Shown: positions 1 through 8,866 of the stretch, piece by piece
How the letters are laid out: every line of letters starts with the position of its first letter
How positions within the stretch are numbered: the first letter of the stretch is position 1
NCBI GenBank assembly: GCA_964195405.1
Contig: CAXMPK010000267.1
Location: 6,982 to 70,981, forward strand
Length of the DNA: 64,000 bases
Reading direction: 5' to 3'
DNA from: CAXMPK01 sp964195405
GTDB taxonomy: Bacteria; Actinomycetota; Acidimicrobiia; Spongiisociales; ZC4RG35
Program-made: the position numbers and the translations under genes
The notes under the pieces: model-generated
The model's database searches: none
Told to the model about the DNA's origin: nothing
Seen by the model: the letters and a program-made list of their open reading frames with translations, nothing else

Positions 1-318
1 GTTGAGGATGCTGTCCATCATTCCCGGCATCGAGATCCGGGCCCCAGAACGAACCGAAAGCAGCAGTGGCACCGGTCCGGATCCGAAGGTCCGATCTGTG
101 GCTTCTTCGAGCCTTTTGACAGCGTCGTCGACTTCACTCGATAGATCGTTGGGCATCGCACCTGTGGTCATCGCGGTGCGAGAGACCTCGGTTGTGATGG
201 TGAAACCTGACGGAACCGGAAGACCGAGATGGGTCATCTCGGCGAGCCCTGCTCCTTTCCCTCCGAGCAGGTCGCGATCCGCGTAGTCCGCGTCGGCAAA
301 GTCGTACAGATGTGGCAG
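1..318 (-). CDS. ppdK: Pyruvate, phosphate dikinase, N-terminal part (runs off window)
   Basis: The minus strand reads into the nucleotide-binding N-terminus of pyruvate phosphate dikinase, which interconverts pyruvate, ATP and Pi with PEP, AMP and PPi. Visible motifs are YDFADADYADRDLLGGKGAG, the following LAEMTHLGLPVPSGFTITTE and, near the window edge, VRSGARISMPGMMDSILN. An in-frame TAG lies 18 nt upstream of the probable start. No ATG, GTG or TTG is available between that stop and the conserved sequence. The best start is CTG at 318, five bases after a GGAGGA Shine-Dalgarno. Only about 106 codons are present. Family assignment is firm; the CTG start is inferred. Confidence 0.85.
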   Translation of the reverse strand, partial: MPHLYDFADADYADRDLLGGKGAGLAEMTHLGLPVPSGFTITTEVSRTAMTTGAMPNDLSSEVDDAVKRLEEATDRTFGSGPVPLLLSVRSGARISMPGMMDSILN

Positions 319-359
319 CGGGCTCCTCCAGACCTAGTTGCATCACCCAGATTACCCCA

Positions 360-402
360 GCGTGTGCACCCGAGGCCCTGTGAGGGCCACCCCTGCACAC
401 GC
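360..402 (-). terminator. Long hairpin between the META lipoprotein gene and ppdK
   Basis: Perfect 9 bp arms GCGTGTGCA (360-368) and TGCACACGC (394-402) enclose a second small hairpin (GGCCCT/AGGGCC). The structure starts directly after the stop codon of the lipoprotein gene. There is no T-tract on either side, so an intrinsic terminator is only one possibility; a processing or rho-type site would also fit. Confidence 0.4.
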
Positions 403-1188
403 TCAGGGGTCGGCGCGGTAGATCAGTCCTTCGTCACCGGCCACCCATGTGGTCATCTGGTTTCCTACGATCTCCACTCGAAAACCGCCTTCGAGGGCGC
501 TGATGACACGAGAGTCTTGGGTGGCGAGCTGAGCCGTGCAATCCCCATTGGCGCCGAAGTTGGTGAACTGCACTTCGGGGCCAGTGACGACGTAGGACCC
601 GGATAGGTCGCGGCAACCGGTCGAACCTATGAACGAGCCATCGGTGAACAGCTCAAGTGTTGCTCGTTCGCCCGACACCGAAGACACCGCGTCGCCCTGA
701 ACGAGTCCGTCGAGAACCCAAACGGTTCCAAGGAGATCGGCGGTGGGGACCGGGGCCAGTGGTTCGAATTCAAGTGTGACCGTAGGACCGGTGAGAGTCA
801 GGTTGGGTGACCCGAGTCCGATGTTGTCGACCTCGCCCAATCCCTGGAGGTAGAGACCTTCGGCCACCATCGTCTCAGGAGGCGAGCAGGCCATCTCCGT
901 CGATGAAATCCCGGTCACTCGAAAGGGCCGATCGATCTCAGCGCCGTAACCGTTGCAAGAAGCAGTCCCACCTACAGCGTCCTCAGCAATGGTCAGTGTG
1001 ATCGGGTGGGTCTTGACGATGGGGATGGGTGTCCCAGCGACCTCGCCCGACACCAGCTGCCATGAACCTTCCAGACTGTCCTCGAAATCATTCCCCAGAC
1101 AGGCCGTGACCGTCATCGCGACCACGGCAAGCAATGCGAATCTTCTGATGAGGTTTGGACGAGCGGCCACGCGACCTGGTTCCCTCAC
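403..1188 (-). CDS. Lipoprotein with two META/HslJ-like domains
   Basis: This 261-residue protein has an arginine-containing n-region, a short hydrophobic core and a lipobox-like TACLG (Cys about residue 31), so it is probably anchored to the outer face of the membrane. Two homologous beta-rich units follow. Each opens with a GSWQL or GTVWVL motif and carries a Ser/Gly-Cys motif (TASCNGYGA and GSTGCRDLSG) typical of META/HslJ domains. The start overlaps the menA stop by 4 nt, so it is translated with menA. Its function is unknown; HslJ relatives are linked to stress resistance. Confidence 0.8.
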   Translation of the reverse strand: MREPGRVAARPNLIRRFALLAVVAMTVTACLGNDFEDSLEGSWQLVSGEVAGTPIPIVKTHPITLTIAEDAVGGTASCNGYGAEIDRPFRVTGISSTEMACSPPETMVAEGLYLQGLGEVDNIGLGSPNLTLTGPTVTLEFEPLAPVPTADLLGTVWVLDGLVQGDAVSSVSGERATLELFTDGSFIGSTGCRDLSGSYVVTGPEVQFTNFGANGDCTAQLATQDSRVISALEGGFRVEIVGNQMTTWVAGDEGLIYRADP

Positions 1189-2072
1189 GCCAACGAGGCC
1201 GCCGCTCCGGCGGCAAGCACGACCCCTGTCCAGAGATGAAGTTTGGCGGTCAGTTTCAGCGCCCTGATCAGAGCGGCCCCGTCCGTCTTGGCGTAGATGA
1301 TCCTGACAGGGCCCGTGGCCAACGGAAATAGAAGTGCGGCGAACAGGGTCTCGAACGGTGTCCAGTCGGCGACAGCGAACACCGCGATGAGTGGAAAGGC
1401 TCCATAGACGAGCACAGCGAACAGTGTCCGGGTTCGTTTTGGTCCCAGGATGACGGCAAGGGTCCCTTTGCCAGCCTCACGATCGGTGTCGATGTCGCGG
1501 TAGTTGTTCGCCACCAAGATGGCAGTCACCAACATGCCGATCGGAATAGCAAGGAGCCACGCCGCCAACGGCGCCGTCATGTCATGTACATATCTGGATC
1601 CAACGGTCGCTACCAGGCCAAAGAACACGAAGACAAAGACCTCCCCGAAGCCGCGGTAGCCGTAGGGCATCGGCCCGCCGACGTATCCGAGCATTGCCAC
1701 CACAGAAGCGGCACCAATCACGAGGACCACAGGCCCGGCGATAACCGTCAGTGCCACACCTGACAACGCAGCTACGCCGATTGATAGCCAGGTGGCGGTC
1801 CACATCTGTTTCGCTGAGATGACACCGAGACTGACCATTCGGGGTGGGCCCAGGCGGTCGGCGGTGTCGGCACCGCGTTTTGCGTCGGATGCGTCGTTGG
1901 AGAAATTTGCGGCCACCTGGATGGCAAGGGCACCAATCAGAGCCCATATGAATGCGTCCGATCGGAAGGCCTCCTCGCCATACGCGAGACCGGAGCCAAC
2001 GAGCACCGGGACGACAGCAGCAGGAAGAGTGTGGGTACGTGCGGCAGTCTTCCAGGCCTGAAATCTGGTCAA
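1185..2072 (-). CDS. menA: 1,4-dihydroxy-2-naphthoate polyprenyltransferase
   Basis: Membrane prenyltransferase that attaches the isoprenoid tail to DHNA to give demethylmenaquinone. Both Asp-rich Mg-diphosphate motifs of the UbiA family are present: NDASDAKRGAD near residue 60 and NNYRDIDTDREAGKGTLAV near residue 190. About eight hydrophobic segments fit the fold. Length (295 aa) is normal. It starts 4 nt after menB ends and overlaps the downstream lipoprotein gene, so menB-menA-lipoprotein form one transcription unit. Confidence 0.95.
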   Translation of the reverse strand: MTRFQAWKTAARTHTLPAAVVPVLVGSGLAYGEEAFRSDAFIWALIGALAIQVAANFSNDASDAKRGADTADRLGPPRMVSLGVISAKQMWTATWLSIGVAALSGVALTVIAGPVVLVIGAASVVAMLGYVGGPMPYGYRGFGEVFVFVFFGLVATVGSRYVHDMTAPLAAWLLAIPIGMLVTAILVANNYRDIDTDREAGKGTLAVILGPKRTRTLFAVLVYGAFPLIAVFAVADWTPFETLFAALLFPLATGPVRIIYAKTDGAALIRALKLTAKLHLWTGVVLAAGAAASLA

Positions 2073-2076
2073 CGGC

Positions 2077-2976
2077 TCAGTAGTGCCAGGGATAGTCGGA
2101 ATAGTCGGCGTCCCGCTTTTCGAGGAACGAGTCCCGGCCCTCTTGGGCCTCGTCGGTCATGTAGCCGAGTCGGGTCGCCTCACCGGCGAAAATCTGTTGG
2201 CCAACAAGGCCGTCATCGATCATGTTGAAGGCGAATTTCAACATCCGTTGTGCCGTCGGGCTCTTGGCCGTCACCTCGATGGCCCATTCCAGCGCCACGG
2301 ATTCGAGATCGTCGTGAGGCACCACAGCGTTGACCATTCCCATTTCGTACGCCTCACGCGCCGTGTAGCTACGGCCGAGGAAAAAGATCTCTCTGGCTCG
2401 CTTCTGACCGACCTGTCGGGCCAAGTACGCGGACCCATAGCCGGCGTCATAGGAAGCCACGTCTGCGTCAGTCTGTTTGAAGATGGCGTGCTCATCAGAT
2501 GCGAGTGTCAGGTCGCAGACGACATGAAGGCTGTGACCACCGCCGACAGCCCACCCTGGTACAACAGCGATGACGACCTTGGGCATGAAACGGATGAGAC
2601 GCTGCACTTCGAGGATGTGGAGCCGACCGACACGACCAGGATCGACGGTATCGACGTCTTCTCCGTCCGCGTACTTGTAGCCGTCCTTCCCTCGTATTCG
2701 TTGGTCGCCGCCAGAGCAAAACGCCCAGCCACCGTCTTTGGATGATGGGCCGTTGCCGGTGAGAAGGACGCACCCGACGTCCGTGGTCTGGCGGGCGTGA
2801 TCGAGAGCGCGGTAAAGCTCATCGACGGTGTGCGGTCGAAAGGCGTTGCGGATGTCGGGCCGGTCAAACGCCACCCGCATCACACCTGCTCCGCGGGCGC
2901 GGTGATAGGTGATGTCGGTGAAGTCGAAGCCGGGCACCTCGTCCCAGGCATCAGCGTTGAAGATCTCAGAGACCAC
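2077..2976 (-). CDS. menB: 1,4-dihydroxy-2-naphthoyl-CoA synthase
   Basis: Crotonase-fold enzyme that closes the second naphthoate ring from o-succinylbenzoyl-CoA in menaquinone synthesis. MenB-specific features are the N-terminal FDFTDITYHR, FDRPDIRNAFRPHTVDEL, the FCSGGDQRIRG loop, the oxyanion GWAVGGGHSL and the C-terminal DADYSDYPWHY, which is close to the usual MenB end. The start is GTG at 2976. It lies 31 bp from the divergent menE start, so the two arms of the pathway share one short promoter region. Confidence 0.97.
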   Translation of the reverse strand: MVSEIFNADAWDEVPGFDFTDITYHRARGAGVMRVAFDRPDIRNAFRPHTVDELYRALDHARQTTDVGCVLLTGNGPSSKDGGWAFCSGGDQRIRGKDGYKYADGEDVDTVDPGRVGRLHILEVQRLIRFMPKVVIAVVPGWAVGGGHSLHVVCDLTLASDEHAIFKQTDADVASYDAGYGSAYLARQVGQKRAREIFFLGRSYTAREAYEMGMVNAVVPHDDLESVALEWAIEVTAKSPTAQRMLKFAFNMIDDGLVGQQIFAGEATRLGYMTDEAQEGRDSFLEKRDADYSDYPWHY

Positions 2977-3007
2977 GAAGCGAGAGGATACGGGGCAGAA
3001 TCAGGTT

Positions 3008-4204
3008 GTGATCGAATGGCTGCGTCGAGTCGACCCTGAGCGGGTGTTTCTGAAGACTGCAGATCGCGTTTGGTCTTATGGAGAAACTGTATCTGAAGTC
3101 GCGCAACGGGTCATCGACGAGGTTGTGACCCTGGTTCCGAAGCTGGATGCCGAGTCGGTGTTCGACTGTCTTGGTGCTATTGCTGGTGGGGGAGCAGTGC
3201 TGTTGGGTCCCGCTGTGGAGACCTCACCGGAGTCTCCGCCGGAAGGGACTTCTCTGGTGGTTTTCACCTCCGGCACCGGTGGCCGCCCCAAAGGGGTTCG
3301 GTTGACGCCGGACAATCTCGAGGCCGCTTCGGCCGCCTCGATGGAACATCTTGGCCATGACGAGTCCGACACGTGGCTCCTGGCGATGCCTCTTCATCAC
3401 GTTGCCGGGTTGTCGATCGTGGTCCGGTCGAGTTTCGCCGGTGGGTCGGTGCGTTTGCTTCCAGGGTTCGATGCCGAAACGTTCTCAGCTGCAATGCGCG
3501 GGGATGTGACGATGGTCTCGGCGGTGCCGACGATGCTTCATCGGATTCTTGACCGGGACTCGGGACCATACGAAGGGTTGCGTGGGGTCCTTGTCGGTGG
3601 GGGCCCCATTCCGGATGGGCTGCTGACGAGGGCCGCGGAAGCTGGTCTGCCTGTTTTGCCCACATATGGGATGACCGAGACCTTTGGCCAGGTGGCAACA
3701 CTCAAACCGGGTTCGTCCCTGAAAGGTCGGGCTCATCCACTTCCCGGCGTTGGGCTCCGTATCCAACCGGACGGTCGAATAGCTATCAGTGGTCGTCAGG
3801 TCTTCTCTGGATATCTGGGCGAGCCAGACCGCCGCGACGAATGGTTTGTCACCAATGATCTTGGAGACCTCGATTCCGACGGTGCGCTCAGAGTCGTCGG
3901 ACGTGACGACGCCGTGATTGTCACCGGTGGTGAAAATGTCGACCCGGAACAAGTCGAAGTGGAGCTGCTGGCGCACCCAGACGTAGAGGACGTCGTGGTG
4001 GTCGGCATAGCTGATGAGAAGTGGGGTGAGATAGTGGTTGCCCTATATGTGGGTTCGGCAACAGAAACCGAATTGGCCACGGATTTGGGCGAGCGGCTTC
4101 CTCGTCACATGGTTCCCACCAGGTGGGTCAGGGTGGAGGCAATACCGAAAACGGCTCTCGACAAGGTGGATCGGTCAGCGGCTCGGACTTTGGTCAAGCG
4201 TTAG
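3008..4204 (+). CDS. menE: o-succinylbenzoate--CoA ligase
   Basis: ANL-superfamily adenylating enzyme that makes o-succinylbenzoyl-CoA, the substrate of MenB. The P-loop VVFTSGTGGRPKG, the A5 motif YGMTETFGQ, the hinge NDLGDLDSDGALRVVGRDD and the C-terminal catalytic Lys in PKTALDKVDR are all visible. An ATG-initiated reading frame extends upstream to 2909 but overlaps menB on the other strand. GTG at 3008 fits the conserved N-terminus and leaves a divergent promoter space. The 3' end overlaps the convergent MFS gene by 30 bp. Confidence 0.93.
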   Translation: MIEWLRRVDPERVFLKTADRVWSYGETVSEVAQRVIDEVVTLVPKLDAESVFDCLGAIAGGGAVLLGPAVETSPESPPEGTSLVVFTSGTGGRPKGVRLTPDNLEAASAASMEHLGHDESDTWLLAMPLHHVAGLSIVVRSSFAGGSVRLLPGFDAETFSAAMRGDVTMVSAVPTMLHRILDRDSGPYEGLRGVLVGGGPIPDGLLTRAAEAGLPVLPTYGMTETFGQVATLKPGSSLKGRAHPLPGVGLRIQPDGRIAISGRQVFSGYLGEPDRRDEWFVTNDLGDLDSDGALRVVGRDDAVIVTGGENVDPEQVEVELLAHPDVEDVVVVGIADEKWGEIVVALYVGSATETELATDLGERLPRHMVPTRWVRVEAIPKTALDKVDRSAARTLVKR

Positions 4205-5635
4205 AGCCTCCCTCTCTTTGGACAACCCCCACGCTCCGATGATCGCCGCCAACACCATGATCACGCCGGCAATCAGGAAAATGAGGTGCAATCCGGCCAC
4301 TTGCGCCATCGGGTCTGCGTTAGTTGCCCCACCGTCGGGAAGGGTCCCACCGCTGGCCGCGACCACCCGAGTGGCCCAGATCGAACCGAGCACGGCGATC
4401 CCCACGATCTGGCCGAGCAGCCTGGTGAGGTGGAGGAGCCCGCCGGCGACACCCACGTACTCGGCTGGGACGCTTCCCATGATCGCGCTGTTGTTTGGAG
4501 ACTGGAAGACCCCAATGCCGATCCCATAGGGGACGGCGAGCAGCGCAAAGTGGATGGCACTCGACTCTGTGCCCAGGGTGAGGAAGCCAAAGTAGGTGAG
4601 GGCGAGGATCGTGAGACCGACGAGGGTCAGTCGTCTGACACCGATGCGGTCTGAGAGGGCGCCGGAAAGCGGGGAAACGATGCCCATCATCACCGGGGCC
4701 ACCGCAAGCAGCAGACCCATCGCCAGGACATCGAATCCGAGGACACCAGCCAGGTAGAAGGGCAACAAGATGAAGACAGCCGAAAGACAGACGAAGACGA
4801 GCACGCCTGTGACCACGCCCACCGTAAGCATTGGGGTCTGGAACAGACGCAGTTCAAGCATTGGTGAGTCGACTCTGAGTTCCACCACTACAAAAGCAAC
4901 GGCGGCGACAGCAGCCACACCGAAGGCGAGGAGGATTCCGGGCGAGGCAAACCCAGCATCTTGACCCACGGTCAGGGCGAGAGAAAGGCTGAAGAGTGAC
5001 ACGCTCATGAGAAGCGCTCCAACAAAATCGAATGTTTGCCCGGGGATGGGTGAGGTCTTCGGTACGAATCTGACGGCCATCCACGTTCCTACGATCCCGA
5101 CCGGGATGTTCACCAGGAAGATCGCCCGCCAACTAAACGACGAGATCAATATCGCACCAAGCACAGGGCCGATGATGATGCCGATCGACACCGCTGCCAT
5201 GACCCAGCCAAGCGCTTTCCCACGCTCGGACTTGGGGAACGCCTCGATCAGTATCGCCGAGCCCAAAGCCAGGATCATCACAGCGCCAAGGGCCTGCACC
5301 ACCCGGAAACCGATCAGCCAGGAGACGTCCGGAGCGAGACCACACACTGCCGAGCCAATCGTGAAAACTGAAAACCCGACCGTATAGATCGTTTTTTTCC
5401 CGATGACGTCACCCAGTCGCCCTATTCCCAATGTCAGGGTGGCGATAGTCAACAGGTAGCCAAGGGAAACCCACTGGATCACGTTGAACGTCGTATCCAA
5501 CTCAGCGACAAGAGTTGGGAATGCGACGTTGACTATCGAACCATCGATAGTCGCCAAGAGAATCCCAACAGAAACGGTGCCGAGAACAAACCATTTGCGG
5601 CGATCGTCGACGATTGGAGGCGAAGTGGCGGTCAC
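4175..5635 (-). CDS. DHA2-type MFS multidrug efflux transporter (14 TM)
   Basis: About 486 residues with roughly 14 hydrophobic segments, as in the EmrB/QacA drug:H+ antiporters. Motif D1 is visible as ATIDGSIVNVAFPTL and motif C as GPVLGAILISSFSWRAIFLVN (first half G-rich). GTG at 5635 overlaps the upstream stop as GTGA, which favours it over a TTG at 5674. It is the last gene of an operon with the SDR-like protein and the O-methyltransferase. Substrate cannot be inferred. Confidence 0.85.
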   Translation of the reverse strand: MTATSPPIVDDRRKWFVLGTVSVGILLATIDGSIVNVAFPTLVAELDTTFNVIQWVSLGYLLTIATLTLGIGRLGDVIGKKTIYTVGFSVFTIGSAVCGLAPDVSWLIGFRVVQALGAVMILALGSAILIEAFPKSERGKALGWVMAAVSIGIIIGPVLGAILISSFSWRAIFLVNIPVGIVGTWMAVRFVPKTSPIPGQTFDFVGALLMSVSLFSLSLALTVGQDAGFASPGILLAFGVAAVAAVAFVVVELRVDSPMLELRLFQTPMLTVGVVTGVLVFVCLSAVFILLPFYLAGVLGFDVLAMGLLLAVAPVMMGIVSPLSGALSDRIGVRRLTLVGLTILALTYFGFLTLGTESSAIHFALLAVPYGIGIGVFQSPNNSAIMGSVPAEYVGVAGGLLHLTRLLGQIVGIAVLGSIWATRVVAASGGTLPDGGATNADPMAQVAGLHLIFLIAGVIMVLAAIIGAWGLSKEREALTLDQSPSR

Positions 5636-6372
5636 CGACCTGGAGGGTACTGCCGAGTGAGGTATTCCTCCCAAGTTACATGACCAACTGCCTGGTCAGG
5701 ATTGGTGTGAAGCCCTTCCCTGAAGGCCCGAGCCGCTTTGCCGGGGACTGGGAGGTTGAGGATGGGACGTTCTCGCCCTTTCGCTTCCATGAGGGTTCGG
5801 GCCAGGTATTCAGCGTCGTGGACTGCCGGACCGGCGAAATCCGGCTGGAGGCCGGTGCGTCGGGTGTGGACCAAGGTCGCCAACTCACCAGCCACCTCGG
5901 CGGTGTCCACCGGCTGAAATACGAATCGCTTCGGGATCAGGGCGAGTGGTGGCTTGGCGGCGGCGCCGAGAAAGTAGGCGACGAAGTCGTGGAACTGGGT
6001 CGCCCTCAGGATCGTATATGTGAGATCGGAAGACTCGATCATTTGCTCCACCTGGTATTTGGCTCGGTAGTAGGTGAGAGGATGTCGATCGACGCCCACA
6101 ATCGACATATAGAAGAGATGTTGATGGTCAAGTAGATCCAGCAGGTTCGCGGTGCCGGCTATGTCCACCTTTTCCGAATTCCGCGGGTCGGAGGCCAAAT
6201 GGACAACCAGGTCGGCGTCTTTGACGACTTCCGCTAACCCTTCGCCAGTTTCGATGTTTGTTCTTGAGTCGCTCGACCGACTTGCGATCGTCAACTCATG
6301 CCCGGTCTCGATGAGCAACGGCACGAGGTTCTGTCCCAGCAGTCCACCGCCGCCGAGGACAGTGACCCTCAT
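5632..6372 (-). CDS. NAD(P)-binding SDR/NmrA-like protein
   Basis: The N-terminus MRVTVLGGGGLLGQNLVPLL is an atypical-SDR dinucleotide-binding glycine motif. It is followed by VVHLASDP, a YYRAKYQVEQM helix with the Tyr-x-x-x-Lys pair and TILRATQFHDFV, typical of NmrA/NADH-ubiquinone 39 kDa-like sensors and reductases. The start ATG overlaps the stop of the upstream methyltransferase gene (ATGA), and the stop overlaps the MFS start. The role is not evident; NAD(P)H-dependent reductase or redox sensor are both possible. Confidence 0.8.
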   Translation of the reverse strand: MRVTVLGGGGLLGQNLVPLLIETGHELTIASRSSDSRTNIETGEGLAEVVKDADLVVHLASDPRNSEKVDIAGTANLLDLLDHQHLFYMSIVGVDRHPLTYYRAKYQVEQMIESSDLTYTILRATQFHDFVAYFLGAAAKPPLALIPKRFVFQPVDTAEVAGELATLVHTRRTGLQPDFAGPAVHDAEYLARTLMEAKGRERPILNLPVPGKAARAFREGLHTNPDQAVGHVTWEEYLTRQYPPGR

Positions 6373-7013
6373 GATTTCCTGGCGACAAGCAGACCTCCGC
6401 CAACTGGAACCGTGGTGGCTTGGAACGCTTCGTCCGCAGCCACATGGCGATTGAAAGCGTCCGTGCCAAACCCCTCGTCGATCCAACCCTGACCTGTTCC
6501 GTAGACATTGTCGGCGACCACCAAACCACCAGGTGCGATCAGCGGTTTCACCATCTCGAAGTAGCCGGTGTACTCACTCTTGACCGCATCGATGAAAACG
6601 AAGTCGACAGATTCCGGCCCAAGCTGTTCCACCAGGACGGGCAATACCTCGAGCGCCGCCCCACGAACGATCTCAACTCGATCGGTGAGCCCTGCGTTTT
6701 CGAATTCCTTCTGTGCGAAGTCGGCATGAAGATCCGAGTACTCGATGGTTACCAGTCGACCGTTTGCGGAAAGGCCTCTGGCGATCCAGATTCCGGAGAA
6801 GCCTCCAAGTGTTCCAATCTCCAAGGCCAGGCTGCCCCTTGTCAGCGAGGCGAGGAGTCTGAGCAGTTGCCCGGCCCCATGGGATATGGCGATGGATGGC
6901 AGTCCGGCGTCAACGGCTCTTCGCATCAGAGTGTCGAGCTGGTCGTCACTCTCTCCGAAGACATCTTTGGGGTAGTCGAGAATGAAACGCCAGCGTTCGT
7001 TGGTCATCGCCAT
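6369..7013 (-). CDS. SAM-dependent O-methyltransferase (class I, caffeoyl-CoA OMT-like)
   Basis: 214 residues with the methyltransferase family 3 pattern: LALEIGTLGGFSGIWIARGL (SAM-binding loop), VTIEYSD (acidic end of beta-2), VDFVFIDAVKSEYTGYFE (metal-linked Asp) and GGLVVADNVYGTGQ (Asp-Asn). Such enzymes methylate hydroxyls of small aromatic or catechol-like substrates. It heads a tightly coupled operon with the SDR protein and MFS exporter. The substrate is unknown. Confidence 0.88.
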   Translation of the reverse strand: MAMTNERWRFILDYPKDVFGESDDQLDTLMRRAVDAGLPSIAISHGAGQLLRLLASLTRGSLALEIGTLGGFSGIWIARGLSANGRLVTIEYSDLHADFAQKEFENAGLTDRVEIVRGAALEVLPVLVEQLGPESVDFVFIDAVKSEYTGYFEMVKPLIAPGGLVVADNVYGTGQGWIDEGFGTDAFNRHVAADEAFQATTVPVGGGLLVARKS

Positions 7014-7029
7014 GAGTTAAGGCTAGATA

Positions 7030-7434
7030 TCAGTCGTCGAGTGTGGGCCGACGTCGGCTCTTCTTGACATCGGAACGCGCCTTCTTAGCCTCGGTTCGGC
7101 GCTTCTTCGAGGCCTTGGTGGGATTGGTGGGGGTACGGGGCTTTGGTTCGACCAACGCCGTTTCGATCCGTTCCCTGAGTCTTGTCCGCGCTATTTCCCG
7201 ATTGCGTGACTGAGATCTTTGGTCTGAGGCTGTCACCTCGACGACGTTGCCAAGTCTGAGGACCAGCTTCTCCTTCAACTCGATCGGAAGCGACGACTCA
7301 TCTATGCGAAATCGGAGACGGACCGTGGTCTCGTTGCGATTGGCGTGCTGGCCTCCGGGACCGCCTGAGGTGTCGAAACTCTCCTCCAACTCGGCTGCCG
7401 GGACGATCCAGTCTCCGACCTGAAGGTCGTCCAT
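7030..7434 (-). CDS. arfB: Ribosome-rescue peptidyl-tRNA hydrolase ArfB/YaeJ
   Basis: A 134-residue single-domain release-factor homologue. The catalytic GGQ sits in SGGPGGQHANRNETTVRL (GGQ at residues 27-29). The tail is Lys/Arg-rich (from residue 105 onward) as needed to thread into the empty mRNA channel of stalled ribosomes. It lacks the codon-recognition domain of RF1/RF2. It lies 16 nt upstream of the methyltransferase gene and 23 nt after ino1, probably in the same transcript. Confidence 0.92.
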   Translation of the reverse strand: MDDLQVGDWIVPAAELEESFDTSGGPGGQHANRNETTVRLRFRIDESSLPIELKEKLVLRLGNVVEVTASDQRSQSRNREIARTRLRERIETALVEPKPRTPTNPTKASKKRRTEAKKARSDVKKSRRRPTLDD

Positions 7435-7457
7435 TGGCGATCAGCAACCTGATCTCA

Positions 7458-8813
7458 TCAGGCTTGGTCGTAGTACTCGGTGCCGAGGTGGGTGATGAGC
7501 TCCTCGCCCATGATGTGACGAAGGTTGTTCTTGAGCTTGGTGAGTTGGATGAACAGGTCGTTCTCGGGGTAGAGGTCGGGTGCGTGTTGTGGGCTCTTGA
7601 AGTAGAAGCTCAGCCACTCCTGGACACCGCTTCTACCCGCTCGGGCTGCCAAATCCATGAACAGCGCCAGGTCGAGCACGATCGGCGCCGCAAGGATCGA
7701 GTCCTTGCAGAGGAAGTCGACCTTGATCTGCATTGGATAGCCGAGCCACCCTTTGATGTCGATGTGGTCCCAACCCTCTTTGTCGTCACCCTTTGGTGGG
7801 TAGTAATTGATTCTGACCTTGTGGTAGATATCTCCATATAGCTCCGGGTAGACGTCCGGTTGGAGGATGTGTTCGAGGACACCGAGTTTGGAGACCTCCT
7901 TCGACCTGAAACTGTCCGGATCGTCGAGCACTTCGCCGTCCCTGTTTCCGAGAATGTTGGTCGAGAACCAGCCTTCGATACCCAACATCCGAGCCTTGAG
8001 ACCGGGAGCGATCATGGTCTTCATCAACGTTTGACCCGTTTTGAAGTCTTTGCCGACGATGGGGAGGTTTTCCTGGGAGGCGAGGTCGACCATGGCAGGG
8101 ATGTCCACTGTCAGGTTGGGGGCCCCGTTCGCAAAGGGGACGCCCATCTTGAGCAGGGCATATGCGTAAACCTGTGATGGGGTGATGTGGGAGTCGTCAT
8201 CTTTGAGACCTTGCTCGAATGCGTCGAGGTCCATGTGCACTTCCGACGGCTCCTCGTAGGCTTCGGTCGAACCACACCAAACTGCGACGAGACGGTCGAC
8301 TTCTTTGTCGGCCCTGAACCGGTCGATGTCCTCCATCAGCAATTCGGCCCGGTCCATGTGATTGTCGGCTTCTATGACCTGATCCACACCCTCGAGATTT
8401 CTCACCCATCGCGGTGAGAAGACGGCGGGCATCGGTCTTACCGCTCGTAGCTCTTCGCCGATTCCTTCGATCTCGCGGGCGTCGAGAACTCCGGCTTTCA
8501 TCGCGGCCGTATACGCATCGTCGGAGTATGGGTCCCAACCGCCGAATTCGAGATCGTCGAGGTCGGCCAAAGGGACCAAGTCTTTGATCAGGGGGTTGTG
8601 ATCCTCGGTTCGTTTGCCGAGACGGATGTGGGCCATCTGACTCAATGAGCCGATCGGAGTTGCATACCCCTTACGGGCGGCGAGGACGCCAGCGATGAAC
8701 GTGGTGGAAACCGCACCCATTCCGGGCATCAAGATGCCGAGTTTGCCTTCGGCGGGGGCGACTTGTGGTGATTGGGACATTGATTCTGCGGCTGACGTTA
8801 CCGGGGTGGACAT
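7458..8813 (-). CDS. ino1: Inositol-3-phosphate synthase
   Basis: Converts glucose-6-phosphate to myo-inositol-phosphate with internal NAD+ redox, the entry step to phosphatidylinositol and mycothiol-type compounds. Recognisable motifs are GILMPGMGAVSTTFIAGVLA (NAD loop), VGKDFKTGQTLMKT, WFSTNILGNRDG and YPMQIKVDFLCKDSILAAPI. The ATG at 8813 gives 451 aa with a short Ser/Thr-rich N-terminus. A 22 bp palindrome 16 nt upstream could control it. Confidence 0.95.
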   Translation of the reverse strand: MSTPVTSAAESMSQSPQVAPAEGKLGILMPGMGAVSTTFIAGVLAARKGYATPIGSLSQMAHIRLGKRTEDHNPLIKDLVPLADLDDLEFGGWDPYSDDAYTAAMKAGVLDAREIEGIGEELRAVRPMPAVFSPRWVRNLEGVDQVIEADNHMDRAELLMEDIDRFRADKEVDRLVAVWCGSTEAYEEPSEVHMDLDAFEQGLKDDDSHITPSQVYAYALLKMGVPFANGAPNLTVDIPAMVDLASQENLPIVGKDFKTGQTLMKTMIAPGLKARMLGIEGWFSTNILGNRDGEVLDDPDSFRSKEVSKLGVLEHILQPDVYPELYGDIYHKVRINYYPPKGDDKEGWDHIDIKGWLGYPMQIKVDFLCKDSILAAPIVLDLALFMDLAARAGRSGVQEWLSFYFKSPQHAPDLYPENDLFIQLTKLKNNLRHIMGEELITHLGTEYYDQA

Positions 8814-8828
8814 GTTGCGCTCAATCCC

Positions 8829-8850
8829 ACCCGAGCGCACACGCTCGGGT
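8829..8850. promoter_or_regulatory. Palindromic operator candidate in ino1 / DUF6941 divergent region
   Basis: ACCCGAGCG (8829-8837) and CGCTCGGGT (8842-8850) are a perfect 9 bp inverted repeat with loop CACA. It occupies most of the 53 bp between the divergent start codons. In mycobacteria and corynebacteria ino1 is under a LacI-type regulator (IpsA), so a repressor site here is plausible. An RNA hairpin in either leader is the alternative. Confidence 0.45.
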
Positions 8851-8866
8851 CGTTAGGCTCGATGCC

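Noticed and set aside
360..402. tRNA-like fold
   Set aside because: Only nested hairpins; no T-arm or anticodon arm.
2083..2745. 220-codon plus-strand frame opposite menB
   Set aside because: Antisense shadow; menB on the other strand has full family motifs.
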